The position numbers and the translations under genes are program-made. Under the pieces are notes generated by a model. It was not told where the DNA came from. It did no database searches and was given only the letters and a program-made list of their open reading frames with translations. From Microcoleus vaginatus HSN003 (GTDB lineage Bacteria; Cyanobacteriota; Cyanobacteriia; Cyanobacteriales; Microcoleaceae): 64,000 nt of DNA. Below, piece after piece: positions 38,671 through 47,373 of this stretch (its first letter is position 1; every line of letters begins with the position of its first letter). The stretch spans positions 372,001 to 436,000 of the forward strand of contig NZ_CP031705.1 of the NCBI RefSeq assembly GCF_022701255.1, read 5' to 3'.

Positions 38671-39314
38671 TTATAGCGCTGTTAAAGTACATGGGTATAA
38701 TTAAAGGTTAAATTTAAGGTTAAGGGTGAGAATTTGAGACAGTTGGGCGTCGGGGCGATCGCACCTGCTACAGCTCAAAAAAACTGTAGTTAGGTGATTG
38801 TCTTCGTGCAGCTTCCCGTGTTCCTTGTGTTTCTCAAAAGGTACACCAAAAAAAATCGATCGGAGGAACTGTGAAATTTTGTGCAAAAATTTCTCAGTGG
38901 CAGACACTAAGCAGGTTGCCAAACTACACTAGAAACAGTTAAATACGTAAGTAGGGAGTCTGCTTAAATTTCTCTATATCAGAAGTATCATTTAAAACCG
39001 GGGCATTAACCTGAAATTGAACCGATCGAGATTAAATATTTAACTTGGGCTCTGTTAGGGAGTTTCCAATCAATCAAGGCTGATCTTGGTAGGGCGATCG
39101 TCCATTACAGGTTTCGGCTGCATTCCAGGTCGTAAGACACTCACGAACAGCCGTCAATTATAGGTTGGAAAGCGGTAATACCCGCCCCGCTTTCCCTCAC
39201 CGCGATCCCTTCAGCCGACCGTCGTCCTCCACCCCCAGCCTGGTGGCGGGGGACTGACGGAAAAAACAGAAGTGAAAACAAGGAAGCGTGCGGGATACTT
39301 TAGCGGGAATAAAC
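38671..39314. other. intergenic region upstream of rre1
   Basis: About 640 bases. An AAGGTTAA heptamer-like run lies at 38702-38725. A GC-rich imperfect hairpin at about 39216-39262 (CCGTCGTCC... and ...GGACTGACGG) is followed by AAAAAACAG and could act on the rre1 leader. GGGA before 39315 is the ribosome site. I see no gene and no certain small RNA. Confidence 0.4.
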
Positions 39315-39965
39315 ATGACAAAGGACAATAATTCAGGAGAGCAAAAACGGCTGATGCTGGTTGACGACGACCCCAACTTGATCTTGCTCGTCAAGGACTA
39401 CTTGGAGTTTCGGGGTTACAACGTCATTACAGCAGAAAACGGCAGAGACGCTCTGGAAAAACTAGAACAAGAAGTTCCCGACTTGATTATCTGCGATGTG
39501 ATGATGCCGGAAATGGACGGCTACACTTTAGTCAAACACATCAGAGAAGACCCTCGCACTAACTGGATTCCGGTTCTTTTCTTGTCCGCAAAAGGTCAAA
39601 GTTCAGACCGAGTAAAAGGCTTGAGCACTGGGGCTGACGTTTATATAGTCAAGCCTTTTGAACCAGAAGAACTGGTAGCCCAAGTGGAATCTTCTCTGAA
39701 AGCAGCATCGCGCTTGATTCGCCACTCAAATCCCGGTATGGAGAGTGGCCCAAAAATTAAGGCGCGCCGCAATGTCGAATTGACTCCCACTGAGTTAAAG
39801 GTGGTACAGTTGCTAGCCCAGGGTATGGCAAACCGCCAGATCGCAGACGTGATGAATGTCAGCCAGCGGACTATCGAAAGCCACGTCAGCAATATGCTGG
39901 GCAAAACAGGTCTGCACAACCGGACAGAGTTAGCTCGCTGGGCTCTTGAAAGCAAAAAGGCTTGA
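39315..39965 (+). CDS. rre1: response regulator Rre1/Ycf29 (NarL/LuxR family)
   Basis: About 216 residues from the ATG at 39315, preceded by GGGA; an upstream GTG at 39288 would add nine residues. The receiver domain has VDDDPNLILLVKDYLEFRGY, the phospho-Asp in DVMMPEMDG, and the conserved Lys in VKPFEPEELV. The output is a LuxR-type helix-turn-helix (ELTPTELKVVQLLAQGM, then ISQRTIESHVSNM-like). The run GKTGLHNRTELARWA is characteristic of Rre1/Ycf29. In model cyanobacteria Rre1 works with Hik2/Hik34 and acts on heat-stress chaperone genes. The groESL operon with a K-box lies about 1.2 kb away. Assignment rests on motif memory and is strong. Confidence 0.9.
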   Translation: MTKDNNSGEQKRLMLVDDDPNLILLVKDYLEFRGYNVITAENGRDALEKLEQEVPDLIICDVMMPEMDGYTLVKHIREDPRTNWIPVLFLSAKGQSSDRVKGLSTGADVYIVKPFEPEELVAQVESSLKAASRLIRHSNPGMESGPKIKARRNVELTPTELKVVQLLAQGMANRQIADVMNVSQRTIESHVSNMLGKTGLHNRTELARWALESKKA

Positions 39966-40301
39966 GCGGAGGTAGTCTGCGCTATGAAATCAGGGGAGCA
40001 AAATCTACTGCTATGCGCTTCGGTATGCCTGCTTGGCGGTACGGCTGTACGGCGGTAGTTTGAAGGCGCTATTAACCTTGACACGGCAGCCGGTATTGAG
40101 TTACTAGGCGTATAGTTTGTGAGGAACCCTCGCTCAAATGCAAGCAGGCTTAAAAGAACCCTCTGGCGGTAGAGCCGAAAATATGAAATACTGGGGAAAT
40201 GGAGTTTTCTGAAGTTTAATCTATTGCCTCAGTTAGCTCCATGTTGCTAAAATGTGATATTTAGATTAACTTCTTTCTACAATTATTAGGTCTAAGTTTC
40301 T
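39966..40301. other. intergenic region
   Basis: Contains a GGCGGTACGGCTGTACGGCGG near-palindrome around 40033-40053 and a TTGTGAGGAACCCTCGC stretch, but no gene. It holds the promoter for the LabA-like gene. Confidence 0.4.
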
Positions 40302-40823
40302 ATGACAAACTTAATGAACCGCCTTTCTATTTTTGTGGACGGGAACAATATGTTCTACGCTCAACAAAAGAACGGTTGGTTTTTTGATCCTCGCAGGGTG
40401 CTCGAATATTTCAAAACTTCGCAGCCGAATGTCATCTTGATCAATGCTTTCTGGTATACGGGTCTGAAAGACCCCCAAGATCAAAGGGGATTTCGAGATG
40501 CTTTGATCAGTCTAGGTTACACGGTTCGCACTAAAATTCTTAAGGAATATTACGACGATGCTTCTGGCAGATATTCTCAAAAGGCTAATTTAGACATAGA
40601 AATTGTGGTTGATATGTTTAATACTGTGGATCAATACGACCAAGTTGTGCTGTTTAGCGGGGATGGGGATTTTGAGCGGGCGATCGAGCTGCTACGATCG
40701 AAAAATACTCATATTACTGTGGTATCAACCGAAGGAATGATTGCTAGAGAGTTACGAAATGCTACAGATAGGTATATAGACCTAAATGAAATTAGGGAAC
40801 ATATCGAGAAGATGGATTATTAG
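40302..40823 (+). CDS. NYN-domain protein, LabA-like
   Basis: 173 residues of the NYN (PIN-like) domain. Acidic residues that coordinate metal in the family are visible in FVDGNNMFY (Asp13) and LFSGDGDFERAIELL, and the central block KANLDIEIVVDMFNT is typical of LabA/DUF88 proteins. In Synechococcus LabA dampens circadian output; other members are RNases. A nuclease function is possible but unproven here. The start ATG at 40302 has a second in-frame ATG four codons on. Monocistronic, followed by a heptamer array. Confidence 0.9.
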   Translation: MTNLMNRLSIFVDGNNMFYAQQKNGWFFDPRRVLEYFKTSQPNVILINAFWYTGLKDPQDQRGFRDALISLGYTVRTKILKEYYDDASGRYSQKANLDIEIVVDMFNTVDQYDQVVLFSGDGDFERAIELLRSKNTHITVVSTEGMIARELRNATDRYIDLNEIREHIEKMDY

Positions 40824-40905
40824 TCAGTAGTTATTAGTCATTAGTCATTAGTTATTAGTCATTAGTCATTAGTCAGCAGTCATTAGTCAGTAGTTATGGG
40901 TTAGG
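40824..40905. repeat. STRR array (TTAGTCA type) before leuA
   Basis: At least nine degenerate copies of the heptamer TTAGTCA or TTAGTTA run from the stop of the LabA-like gene to about 40890 and fade into GGGTTAGGGG. Placed between two same-strand genes; no hairpin. Confidence 0.85.
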
Positions 40906-41011
40906 GGTTATTAATTATTCGTTATTGGCGCGAGACAGGGGACTGGTGACTGGAGGCTAAAAATCCAGAAAAACGGACAAGTAAAAATCAGGAAAACACT
41001 TTTTTAGAGCT

Positions 41012-42652
41012 ATGAAAACTCAACCAAGTCAAGACCGGATTATTATTTTCGATACGACTTTGCGGGACGGAGAACAATCTCCGGGTGCATCTTTGAATGT
41101 GGACGAAAAGCTGACGATCGCTCGCCAGTTAGCGAGATTGGGCGTGGATGTGATTGAAGCGGGTTTCCCTTTCACCAGCACGGGAGATTTCGAGGCAGTC
41201 CAAAAAATAGCCCGCTCGGTTGGCACGGAAGATGGGCCGACAATTTGCGGTTTAGCACGGGCGAGAAAGGAGGATATTAAAACAGCAGCAGAGGCTCTGA
41301 AACCAGCAGTAAATTCGCGAATTCATACGTTTCTGGCTACGTCCGATATTCACTTGGAGTATAAGCTGAAAAAGACGCGGGCTGAGGTTCTGGAAATTGT
41401 GCCGGAAATGGTGGCTTACGCTAAGTCTTTTGTGGATGATGTGGAGTTTTCGCCGGAAGATGCTTGTCGATCGGAACCGGAGTTTTTGTATCAGGTTCTA
41501 GAACGGGCGATCGCAGCGGGTGCGACTACTGTTAATATTCCCGATACTGTCGGCTACACGACTCCGAGCGAGTTTGGGGCTTTGATTCGGGGAATTAAGG
41601 AAAATGTGCCGAATATCGATCGCGCCATTATTTCGGTGCACGGTCACAATGACTTAGGATTGGCTGTTGCTAACTTTTTGGAAGCCGTAAAAAATGGCGC
41701 CCGACAGTTAGAATGCACGATTAACGGGATTGGCGAACGGGCGGGAAATGCGGCTCTGGAAGAGTTGGTGATGGCGCTTTACGTGCGGCGTCAATATTAT
41801 AATCCGTTCTTGGGCCGGCCTGCGGATTCTGAGGAACCGCTGACAAATATTGACTCGCGCCAAATTTACAAAACTTCGCGCTTGGTTTCCAATTTGACGG
41901 GGATGTTGGTGCAGCCAAATAAGGCGATTGTGGGGGCAAATGCTTTCGCTCACGAGTCGGGAATTCACCAAGACGGGGTGCTGAAAAATAAGCTGACATA
42001 CGAGATTATGGACGCTGAGTCGATCGGCTTAACGGAAAATCAAATCGTCTTGGGCAAATTATCCGGCCGCCACGCATTTCACACTCGCTTGAAAGAGTTG
42101 GGTTTTGAAATGGCCGACGATGAGCTAAATAAGGCTTTTATCAAGTTCAAAGATTTAGCGGACAAGAAAAAAGAGATTACGGATTGGGATTTAGAGGCGA
42201 TCGCCAATAACGAAGTGCACCAAGCACCGGAACTTTTCCGGTTAGAATTGGTGCAAGTTTCCTGCGGCGACAAATCTCGCCCGACAGCAACTGTCACTGT
42301 GCGGAATCCGGCGGGCGAAGAATTGACCGATGCTGCGATCGGCACCGGGCCTGTGGATGCGATTTACAGGGCAATTAACCGGGTGGTAAACGTACCGAAC
42401 GAGTTGATCGAGTTTTCTGTACAGTCGGTGACAGCAGGCATAGATGCGATCGGCGAAGTAACAATTCGCTTGCGGCACGAAGGCAAAGTATTTTCCGGTC
42501 ACTCAGCAAATACCGACATTATCGTAGCGTCTGCAGAAGCATACATCAGCGCTTTAAATCGCCTGTATCAGGCCTTGCAGCATAGTGCTGAAAAATCCTC
42601 GGAACAGCCAACTCAGATCAGAAATGAAGTTGTTGCAGAAGCACAGCGCTGA
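41012..42652 (+). CDS. leuA: 2-isopropylmalate synthase
   Basis: 546 residues. Condenses 2-ketoisovalerate with acetyl-CoA in the first committed step of leucine synthesis. The TIM barrel has [15 protein letters not shown] (residues 14-28) and the metal-binding [14 protein letters not shown]; the C-terminal LeuA regulatory domain (about 380-520) suggests leucine feedback. The ATG at 41012 fits the family start. Its paralog cimA at 236-1891 has a different substrate pocket. The gene is preceded by an STRR array and followed by a 140-base gap to a methyltransferase gene. Confidence 0.97.
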   Translation: MKTQPSQDRIIIFDTTLRDGEQSPGASLNVDEKLTIARQLARLGVDVIEAGFPFTSTGDFEAVQKIARSVGTEDGPTICGLARARKEDIKTAAEALKPAVNSRIHTFLATSDIHLEYKLKKTRAEVLEIVPEMVAYAKSFVDDVEFSPEDACRSEPEFLYQVLERAIAAGATTVNIPDTVGYTTPSEFGALIRGIKENVPNIDRAIISVHGHNDLGLAVANFLEAVKNGARQLECTINGIGERAGNAALEELVMALYVRRQYYNPFLGRPADSEEPLTNIDSRQIYKTSRLVSNLTGMLVQPNKAIVGANAFAHESGIHQDGVLKNKLTYEIMDAESIGLTENQIVLGKLSGRHAFHTRLKELGFEMADDELNKAFIKFKDLADKKKEITDWDLEAIANNEVHQAPELFRLELVQVSCGDKSRPTATVTVRNPAGEELTDAAIGTGPVDAIYRAINRVVNVPNELIEFSVQSVTAGIDAIGEVTIRLRHEGKVFSGHSANTDIIVASAEAYISALNRLYQALQHSAEKSSEQPTQIRNEVVAEAQR

Positions 42653-42795
42653 TAAATTTCTTGTCAGCCATTTTTCTTGAAACAAACCGCAGACGAACCC
42701 AGATCGAAGCAGATAACTCTCAATTTATCTGCGTTGTTCCGGGTTTATCTGCGGTTTAAAATTACTTTTTTTTACTAATAACCAACTCTTGAAAA

Positions 42796-43596
42796 ATGCA
42801 AGACGAAACTTTAAAAAAAGAGCGACAATTCCACGATGCTTGGGCATCTACAATCGATATTGACGGCATTCGAGTTAATGATTACTTTGAAGCTTGTACC
42901 GCCCCAGAAAATAGATTTATCGTCCAGCAAATGGGCGATATTACAGGCAAACGCCTGTTAGATTTAGGCTGCGGCGCGGGAGAAAATAGCGTTTATTTTG
43001 CTAAAAAAGGTGCGAATTGTGTGGCTGCGGACTATTCTCAGGGCATGGTAGAAGTTGCTCTGAAATTGGCTGAGAAAAACGGCGTCAAAATAGAGGGCTG
43101 CACCGTGAATGCAATGGCGCTGGATTTCCCGGACAATAGTTTTGATATTGTTTACGCTTCTAATTTGCTGCACCATTTGCCGGAACCTGAAAAGGCAATT
43201 CGTGAAATGCACCGCGTGCTGAAGCCTGGGGGTAAAGCTTGTTTTTGGGACCCGATGAAGCACAATCCCGTGATTAATGTTTACCGCAGGATGGCGACTG
43301 AGGTGCGGACGGAGGATGAAAGTCCTTTGGATATTAATATTGTGAATTTTGTCAAGTCTTTGTTTTCCGAGACGGCTTACGATACGTTTTGGCTGACATC
43401 GCTTTGGATTTTTTTGCGCTTTTATTTAATCGAAAAAGTGCATCCGAATGAGGAGCGTTATTGGAAAAAGATTATCATTGAACAAGAGAGATTGAAACCG
43501 GAATACTCTCGTTTAGAAGGGTTGGATGGCTTTTTGAAAAAGTTGCCTTTGATGAAGCGCTTGGCTTGGAATTTGGCTGTGGTGGCAACGAAGTAG
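42796..43596 (+). CDS. class I SAM-dependent methyltransferase
   Basis: 266 residues. Motif I is RLLDLGCGAGENSVYFAKKG (about 53-72), with motif II/III in FDIVYASNLLHHLPEPEKAI and LKPGGKACFWDP. The fold is Methyltransf_11/25-like. The C-terminal region is hydrophobic in part and resembles methyltransferases acting on lipids or lipid-linked substrates, but the acceptor is unknown. It is followed at 46 bases by a toxin-antitoxin pair; no shared function is implied. Confidence 0.85.
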   Translation: MQDETLKKERQFHDAWASTIDIDGIRVNDYFEACTAPENRFIVQQMGDITGKRLLDLGCGAGENSVYFAKKGANCVAADYSQGMVEVALKLAEKNGVKIEGCTVNAMALDFPDNSFDIVYASNLLHHLPEPEKAIREMHRVLKPGGKACFWDPMKHNPVINVYRRMATEVRTEDESPLDINIVNFVKSLFSETAYDTFWLTSLWIFLRFYLIEKVHPNEERYWKKIIIEQERLKPEYSRLEGLDGFLKKLPLMKRLAWNLAVVATK

Positions 43597-43642
43597 TTAC
43601 AAGAAGTACAATAAGTCAAAGCATTTAATTAAGAGGGTAATT

Positions 43643-43948
43643 ATGCCAGAAACTATTACTGCTATCTACGAAAACGGGGTTTTTCGTCCCCTGAGTCCTT
43701 TGTCATTAAATGATGGGGAAACTGTGCAAATCACAATTGTAGCGGAAGTTTCGCAGGAAGAAGTCAAGGGCGATCGCGAAAAGGCGATTAAGTTGATGGA
43801 TGTACAAAAATTGATGGGTTTGCCAACAAAACAGTTTAAGCTAGATGCAGCCGCAGAACAAAAGCGGCGCGAACTGTTTGAAAAACTAAAGGGAAGAGTG
43901 GGAAAACCTCTTTCTGAAATCGTTATTGAGGATCGTGGCCCGTGGTAA
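43643..43948 (+). CDS. antitoxin of the DUF104/AF2212 type
   Basis: 101 residues. The first half, TITAIYENGVFRPLSPLSLN and GETVQITIV, matches the small beta-barrel AF2212-like (DUF104) antitoxin family. The C-terminal half (about 50-101) is charged and extended, as expected of the part that wraps the toxin. The stop overlaps the start of the PIN toxin gene by seven bases, the standard TA arrangement. A GAGGG ribosome site precedes it. Confidence 0.82.
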   Translation: MPETITAIYENGVFRPLSPLSLNDGETVQITIVAEVSQEEVKGDREKAIKLMDVQKLMGLPTKQFKLDAAAEQKRRELFEKLKGRVGKPLSEIVIEDRGPW

Positions 43949-44409
43949 ATGCCTATTTCTTAGACACCAGCGCTTTGGTTAAACGGTATGTGCCTGAATT
44001 GGGAAGTAATTGGATTCAATCAATTACTGTTCCTGCAGCAGGTAACTTTCTCGCGATTTCTCAAATTACTTGGGTGGAGGTATGCAGCGCTTTTTCACGC
44101 CGTCAACGAGAGGGTACTCTATCTGTCGATGAGGTTGACCAACTTATGGGAGATTTTCGCACGGATTTTGACAACCAGTATGAAGTTCTTGAAGTCGATC
44201 GCACTTTGATAGAAACAGCGGGCGCACTGGTGATACAAAACCCGCTGCGGGCTTATGATTCTCTGCAATTAGCGTCAGCTTTGCGCGTTCAATCTACTCT
44301 CGTTTCCGTGCCAGATACTCAACTAATTTTTGTTTCGGCGGACAATCGATTGCTGAATATTGCTCATTCAGAAGGGTTGGCGATTGATAATCCTAATAAT
44401 TATCCGTAA
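43942..44409 (+). CDS. VapC-like PIN-domain toxin
   Basis: 155 residues from a GTG start overlapping the antitoxin stop. Four acidic residues of the PIN active site are visible: Asp8 (YFLDTSALVKRY), Glu46 (WVEVCSA), Asp106 (AYDSLQLASA) and Asp134 (SADNRLL). The family cleaves RNA, often tRNA or rRNA, and is neutralised by the upstream antitoxin. All catalytic residues are present, so the toxin is probably active. A stress or plasmid-like maintenance role cannot be decided from sequence. Confidence 0.88.
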   Translation: MVNAYFLDTSALVKRYVPELGSNWIQSITVPAAGNFLAISQITWVEVCSAFSRRQREGTLSVDEVDQLMGDFRTDFDNQYEVLEVDRTLIETAGALVIQNPLRAYDSLQLASALRVQSTLVSVPDTQLIFVSADNRLLNIAHSEGLAIDNPNNYP

Positions 44410-44498
44410 TCAAGCTGTGTGTAGTCAGGAATTCAAGTCCTCATAAAAATCAGAGAACTAAAGTCATTACTAGAAACTACTTTTAGTGCGATCGTTAT

Positions 44499-45545
44499 TT
44501 ATAGGATTTCTTTCAAAGTTTTAAGTAATATTTGATTCTGTTCCTCTGTACCTACACTAATCCGCAATTTGTCTTCTAATCGCGGCTGATTGAAGTATCG
44601 AATCAATATTCCCCGTACTTTCAGTGTTTGATAAATTCTTTCTGCATCGCCGTTTGGTGGTCGCACTAACAAAAAGTTGGTTTGCGAGGGCCAAACGTCA
44701 AACCCTAATTCCTTGAAGCTAACGGCTAGTTTTACTCTGGAAGCCTTAATCTTTTCCGCGTTGGCTATTTTGTGGTCTTGATCTGCGATCGCACCCGCCG
44801 CCACTGCATAGGCTAAAGCGTCCACATTATAGCTGTCTTTAATTTTATTTAATTCTGCCAGCAGCGCCGGATTTGCTATGGCAAAACCCAGCCTCAATCC
44901 TGCTAGGGAATAACCTTTTGAAAGCGTCCTCAAAACTATAACATTACTGTACTTTTTTGTCAAGTTCAAAGCATTGTCTTCGGCGAAATCTACATAAGCT
45001 TCATCGATAACAAGAATGCCCGATAACTCTTTAGCCAGTTTCTCCAAATCTGCAACAGATATGGCTGTTCCCGATGGACTATTGGGTGAGGCTACAAAGG
45101 TCACTGCCCCTCTGGCTGCTATTAGCAAATCGACTGGTAACTTGTAGTCATCTGGATAAGGAACTTCCACAAATTCTGCATCTTGAATTTGTGCCAAAGT
45201 GCGGTACAAGACGTAGGTAGGCGCAGGACAAACAATCTGTTTACCTGATTCCCCCACCGCGCGAACTATCAAGTTTAATAAATCGTCGCTGCCGTTACCT
45301 ACAACAATCCAATCGTCAGCAACTCCAAAAACTTTACTAGCAGCGATGCGAAAACTTTTGCCAGTTGGATCTGGATAGCGCCGCAGCATTTCTCCGTCTA
45401 TTTCCTGAAGCACGTTTAAGGCTTTCGGAGAAGGCGGATAGGGATTTTCATTAGAATTTAATTTAATAATTTTTGTGCCTAGCGGTGGCTGTTCCCCCGG
45501 CACATAGCCAGACATTTCGTGGATGCTTGTGCGAAAGTAATTCAT
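44499..45545 (-). CDS. hisC: histidinol-phosphate aminotransferase
   Basis: 348 residues, PLP-dependent class I/II fold. The PLP lysine is Lys210 in VLRTLSKGYSLAG, and ILVIDEAYVDF (Asp181, Tyr184) and LNSNENPYPPSP (about 29-40) are in their expected places. It converts imidazole-acetol phosphate to histidinol phosphate in histidine synthesis. Related enzymes with other acceptors (for example aromatic amino acids) share these motifs, so a second activity is possible. Not in an operon with other his genes here. Confidence 0.93.
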   Translation of the reverse strand: MNYFRTSIHEMSGYVPGEQPPLGTKIIKLNSNENPYPPSPKALNVLQEIDGEMLRRYPDPTGKSFRIAASKVFGVADDWIVVGNGSDDLLNLIVRAVGESGKQIVCPAPTYVLYRTLAQIQDAEFVEVPYPDDYKLPVDLLIAARGAVTFVASPNSPSGTAISVADLEKLAKELSGILVIDEAYVDFAEDNALNLTKKYSNVIVLRTLSKGYSLAGLRLGFAIANPALLAELNKIKDSYNVDALAYAVAAGAIADQDHKIANAEKIKASRVKLAVSFKELGFDVWPSQTNFLLVRPPNGDAERIYQTLKVRGILIRYFNQPRLEDKLRISVGTEEQNQILLKTLKEIL

Positions 45546-45558
45546 CTATTAATTGAGT

Positions 45559-45606
45559 TTTGTGGAACGGGCATCTTGCCCGTTCTTGATAATGGTGCAA
45601 GATATC
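45559..45606. repeat. palindromic dispersed repeat (right-half copy)
   Basis: Hairpin GAACGGGCA-TCT-TGCCCGTTC (45565-45585) followed by TTGATAATGGTGCAAGAT. Matches the right half of the element at 53684-53803. It also lies between hisC and the phosphodiesterase gene and may end or modulate transcription. Confidence 0.7.
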
Positions 45607-45618
45607 AAGTTAAACAAA

Positions 45619-46332
45619 TTATATCAAACAATTAGTGACGATCCGCGTTATACCCAAATCAATTAACTTTTGCATATCTGCTCGATCGTCCACCGTCCAG
45701 GCCACAATGTCAACTCCCTGACTCCGGCTTTCTTGAATTAGTGCGGGGTTGTCCAGCAACACGCGATACTGGCTGCTAATCAAATTATCGTGATGCGTTA
45801 CAGCTTGAGCTAATTGAGTTTTGTACGCTTCTAGATTAGCAACAATATGCCCGATCGCCAAATCGCCAGATAGCCGCCGCACTTGTTCCAGAAATCCAGC
45901 TTTAAAGGAGGTAATAACGCATTTGTGTTGGATTTCTTCGCCCTTCAAAGTATTGACAAAAGCCGCGACATCTGCGTCAGACCACTCGCAGTGAGGTTTC
46001 ACATCAAAGTAAAGAAATTTGTCAACATTTTTGAGTATGGTTAATGATTCTTTTAAAGTAGGAATTTTTTGTTGTGAAAATTCATCGCTAAACCATTTTC
46101 CCGCATTAAGTGTCTGCAATTCAGACAGGGTTGTTTCCCTAACTTGGCCAGAAACTCCAGTGATTCTATCTAATGTGGCGTCGTGAAAAATCACTGGTAC
46201 GTTGTCGGCGGATAGCTGGATGTCAAATTCGATCGAATGAGCTCCACGGGCGATCGCCCGTTCAAAAGCTGCTAAAGTATTCTCGGGGGATCTCGCCGAA
46301 AATCCCCGATGTGCGATAATTTCTACATTCAC
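45619..46332 (-). CDS. glycerophosphodiester phosphodiesterase
   Basis: 237 residues. The family signature begins at residue 5 with IIAHRGFSARSPENTL (His8, Arg9), followed by SIEFDIQLSADNVPVIFHD (Glu35, Asp37, His50), which bind the metal and glycerophosphate. The reaction is hydrolysis of glycerophosphodiesters to glycerol 3-phosphate and an alcohol. No signal peptide, so it is probably cytoplasmic. It overlaps the alpha/beta hydrolase gene upstream by four bases (ATGA), so the two are translationally coupled. Confidence 0.95.
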   Translation of the reverse strand: MNVEIIAHRGFSARSPENTLAAFERAIARGAHSIEFDIQLSADNVPVIFHDATLDRITGVSGQVRETTLSELQTLNAGKWFSDEFSQQKIPTLKESLTILKNVDKFLYFDVKPHCEWSDADVAAFVNTLKGEEIQHKCVITSFKAGFLEQVRRLSGDLAIGHIVANLEAYKTQLAQAVTHHDNLISSQYRVLLDNPALIQESRSQGVDIVAWTVDDRADMQKLIDLGITRIVTNCLI

Positions 46333-47183
46333 TGTCTTGTACCCTCTAAAAACTCTGCCACAGTTTGATTAAAAGTTTCTGGTTGAGTCAAAAAAGACCA
46401 GTGATTCCCCGGTACTTTTGCAACGGTAAGATTTTTTAAGTATCTATGGTATGGCTGCATTTGCCAAGCCATGCGATTTACGCCTTTTTCCGGCTGTACA
46501 AACAAAGTCGGGATATCAATATTTTCCGTTAAACCGGCAACTTTCATCACTTCCGCAAATATCTGATTTCTGGCTGCAATCGTAAATTTACTGCCCCAAT
46601 TTCCGTCTGATTTTTGTTCGATTTGGTGTTGGAATACCATTTGCTGCACATCACTCCAATCTGCATATTCTCCCGATTGTTTGGCTGCTGCTTCTGCTTG
46701 GGCTAAAGTCGCAAACGGGCCCACACATTTGAGACAGTCTAATTTTCGGTAAACAATTGGTAGGGTGAGTTTCATCGCGGCGGGCAGTTTGGTGATGAAG
46801 ATGGGGTCTACTAAAATCATACTGCAAAAGCGATCGGGGTTTTGCCTCGCCCAAATCGCTGCTAGTTTTCCCGTCCAAGAATGTCCTAAAATGTGTGCGT
46901 CAGGCCAGTTGAGATGTGCCATCAAAGCTTCTAAATCTGCGATCGCACTTTCAAAAGTATAGCCTGTTTTAGGTTTGCTACTTTCTCCGTGACCGCGCAT
47001 ATCGGGCGCTACAATATGATAGCGGTTCGACCAATAATCGCCCAAGCTACTCCAGACACACGCACTATCTGCTAAACCGTGTAACAACAGCAAACGCGGA
47101 ACTTTTTCTAGCCCTGTCTTGGGCTGCCATTCTAGGTAAGACAGTTTGATTTCTGGCAAGTGCAAGCTGTTGCGTCTTGGCAT
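46329..47183 (-). CDS. alpha/beta hydrolase
   Basis: 284 residues. The oxyanion region LLLLHGLADSACVW (about 32-44), the nucleophile elbow GHSWTGKLAAI (Ser102) and the late His261 in VPGNHWSF complete a Ser-His-acid arrangement typical of lipase/esterase-like hydrolases. APDMRGHGESSKP is the conserved second loop. It is coupled to the phosphodiesterase gene by a four-base overlap, so the pair may act on the same lipid breakdown route (inference). The substrate is unknown. Confidence 0.9.
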   Translation of the reverse strand: MPRRNSLHLPEIKLSYLEWQPKTGLEKVPRLLLLHGLADSACVWSSLGDYWSNRYHIVAPDMRGHGESSKPKTGYTFESAIADLEALMAHLNWPDAHILGHSWTGKLAAIWARQNPDRFCSMILVDPIFITKLPAAMKLTLPIVYRKLDCLKCVGPFATLAQAEAAAKQSGEYADWSDVQQMVFQHQIEQKSDGNWGSKFTIAARNQIFAEVMKVAGLTENIDIPTLFVQPEKGVNRMAWQMQPYHRYLKNLTVAKVPGNHWSFLTQPETFNQTVAEFLEGTRQ

Positions 47184-47246
47184 GATTAGGGGGTTTTTTA
47201 GTTGGATAAATTTGAGGAAATTTAACCTTATTTATACTATTTTTAT

Positions 47247-47267
47247 GAACAGGCAAGATGCCTGTTC
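47247..47267. repeat. hairpin of the palindromic repeat family
   Basis: GAACAGGCA-AGA-TGCCTGTTC, followed by CACAAAAAATG, lies between the hydrolase gene and the phytase-like gene. Same core as 45565-45585 and 53715-53782. The A-rich flank could support a terminator on the minus strand in one orientation. Confidence 0.65.
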
Positions 47268-47373
47268 CACAAAAAATGAAGTTGATTGGACTGTTTTCCT
47301 CAACAGAATTTGCGACGGATTTCACACATACTAAGTCTTCTTGTGGGGTGGGCTTCTAACCCGCCCTTCTGAC

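Noticed and set aside
38671..39314. A small regulatory RNA or riboswitch before rre1
   Set aside because: Only an imperfect GC-rich hairpin at 39216-39262 is visible and I cannot match a known RNA family by eye.
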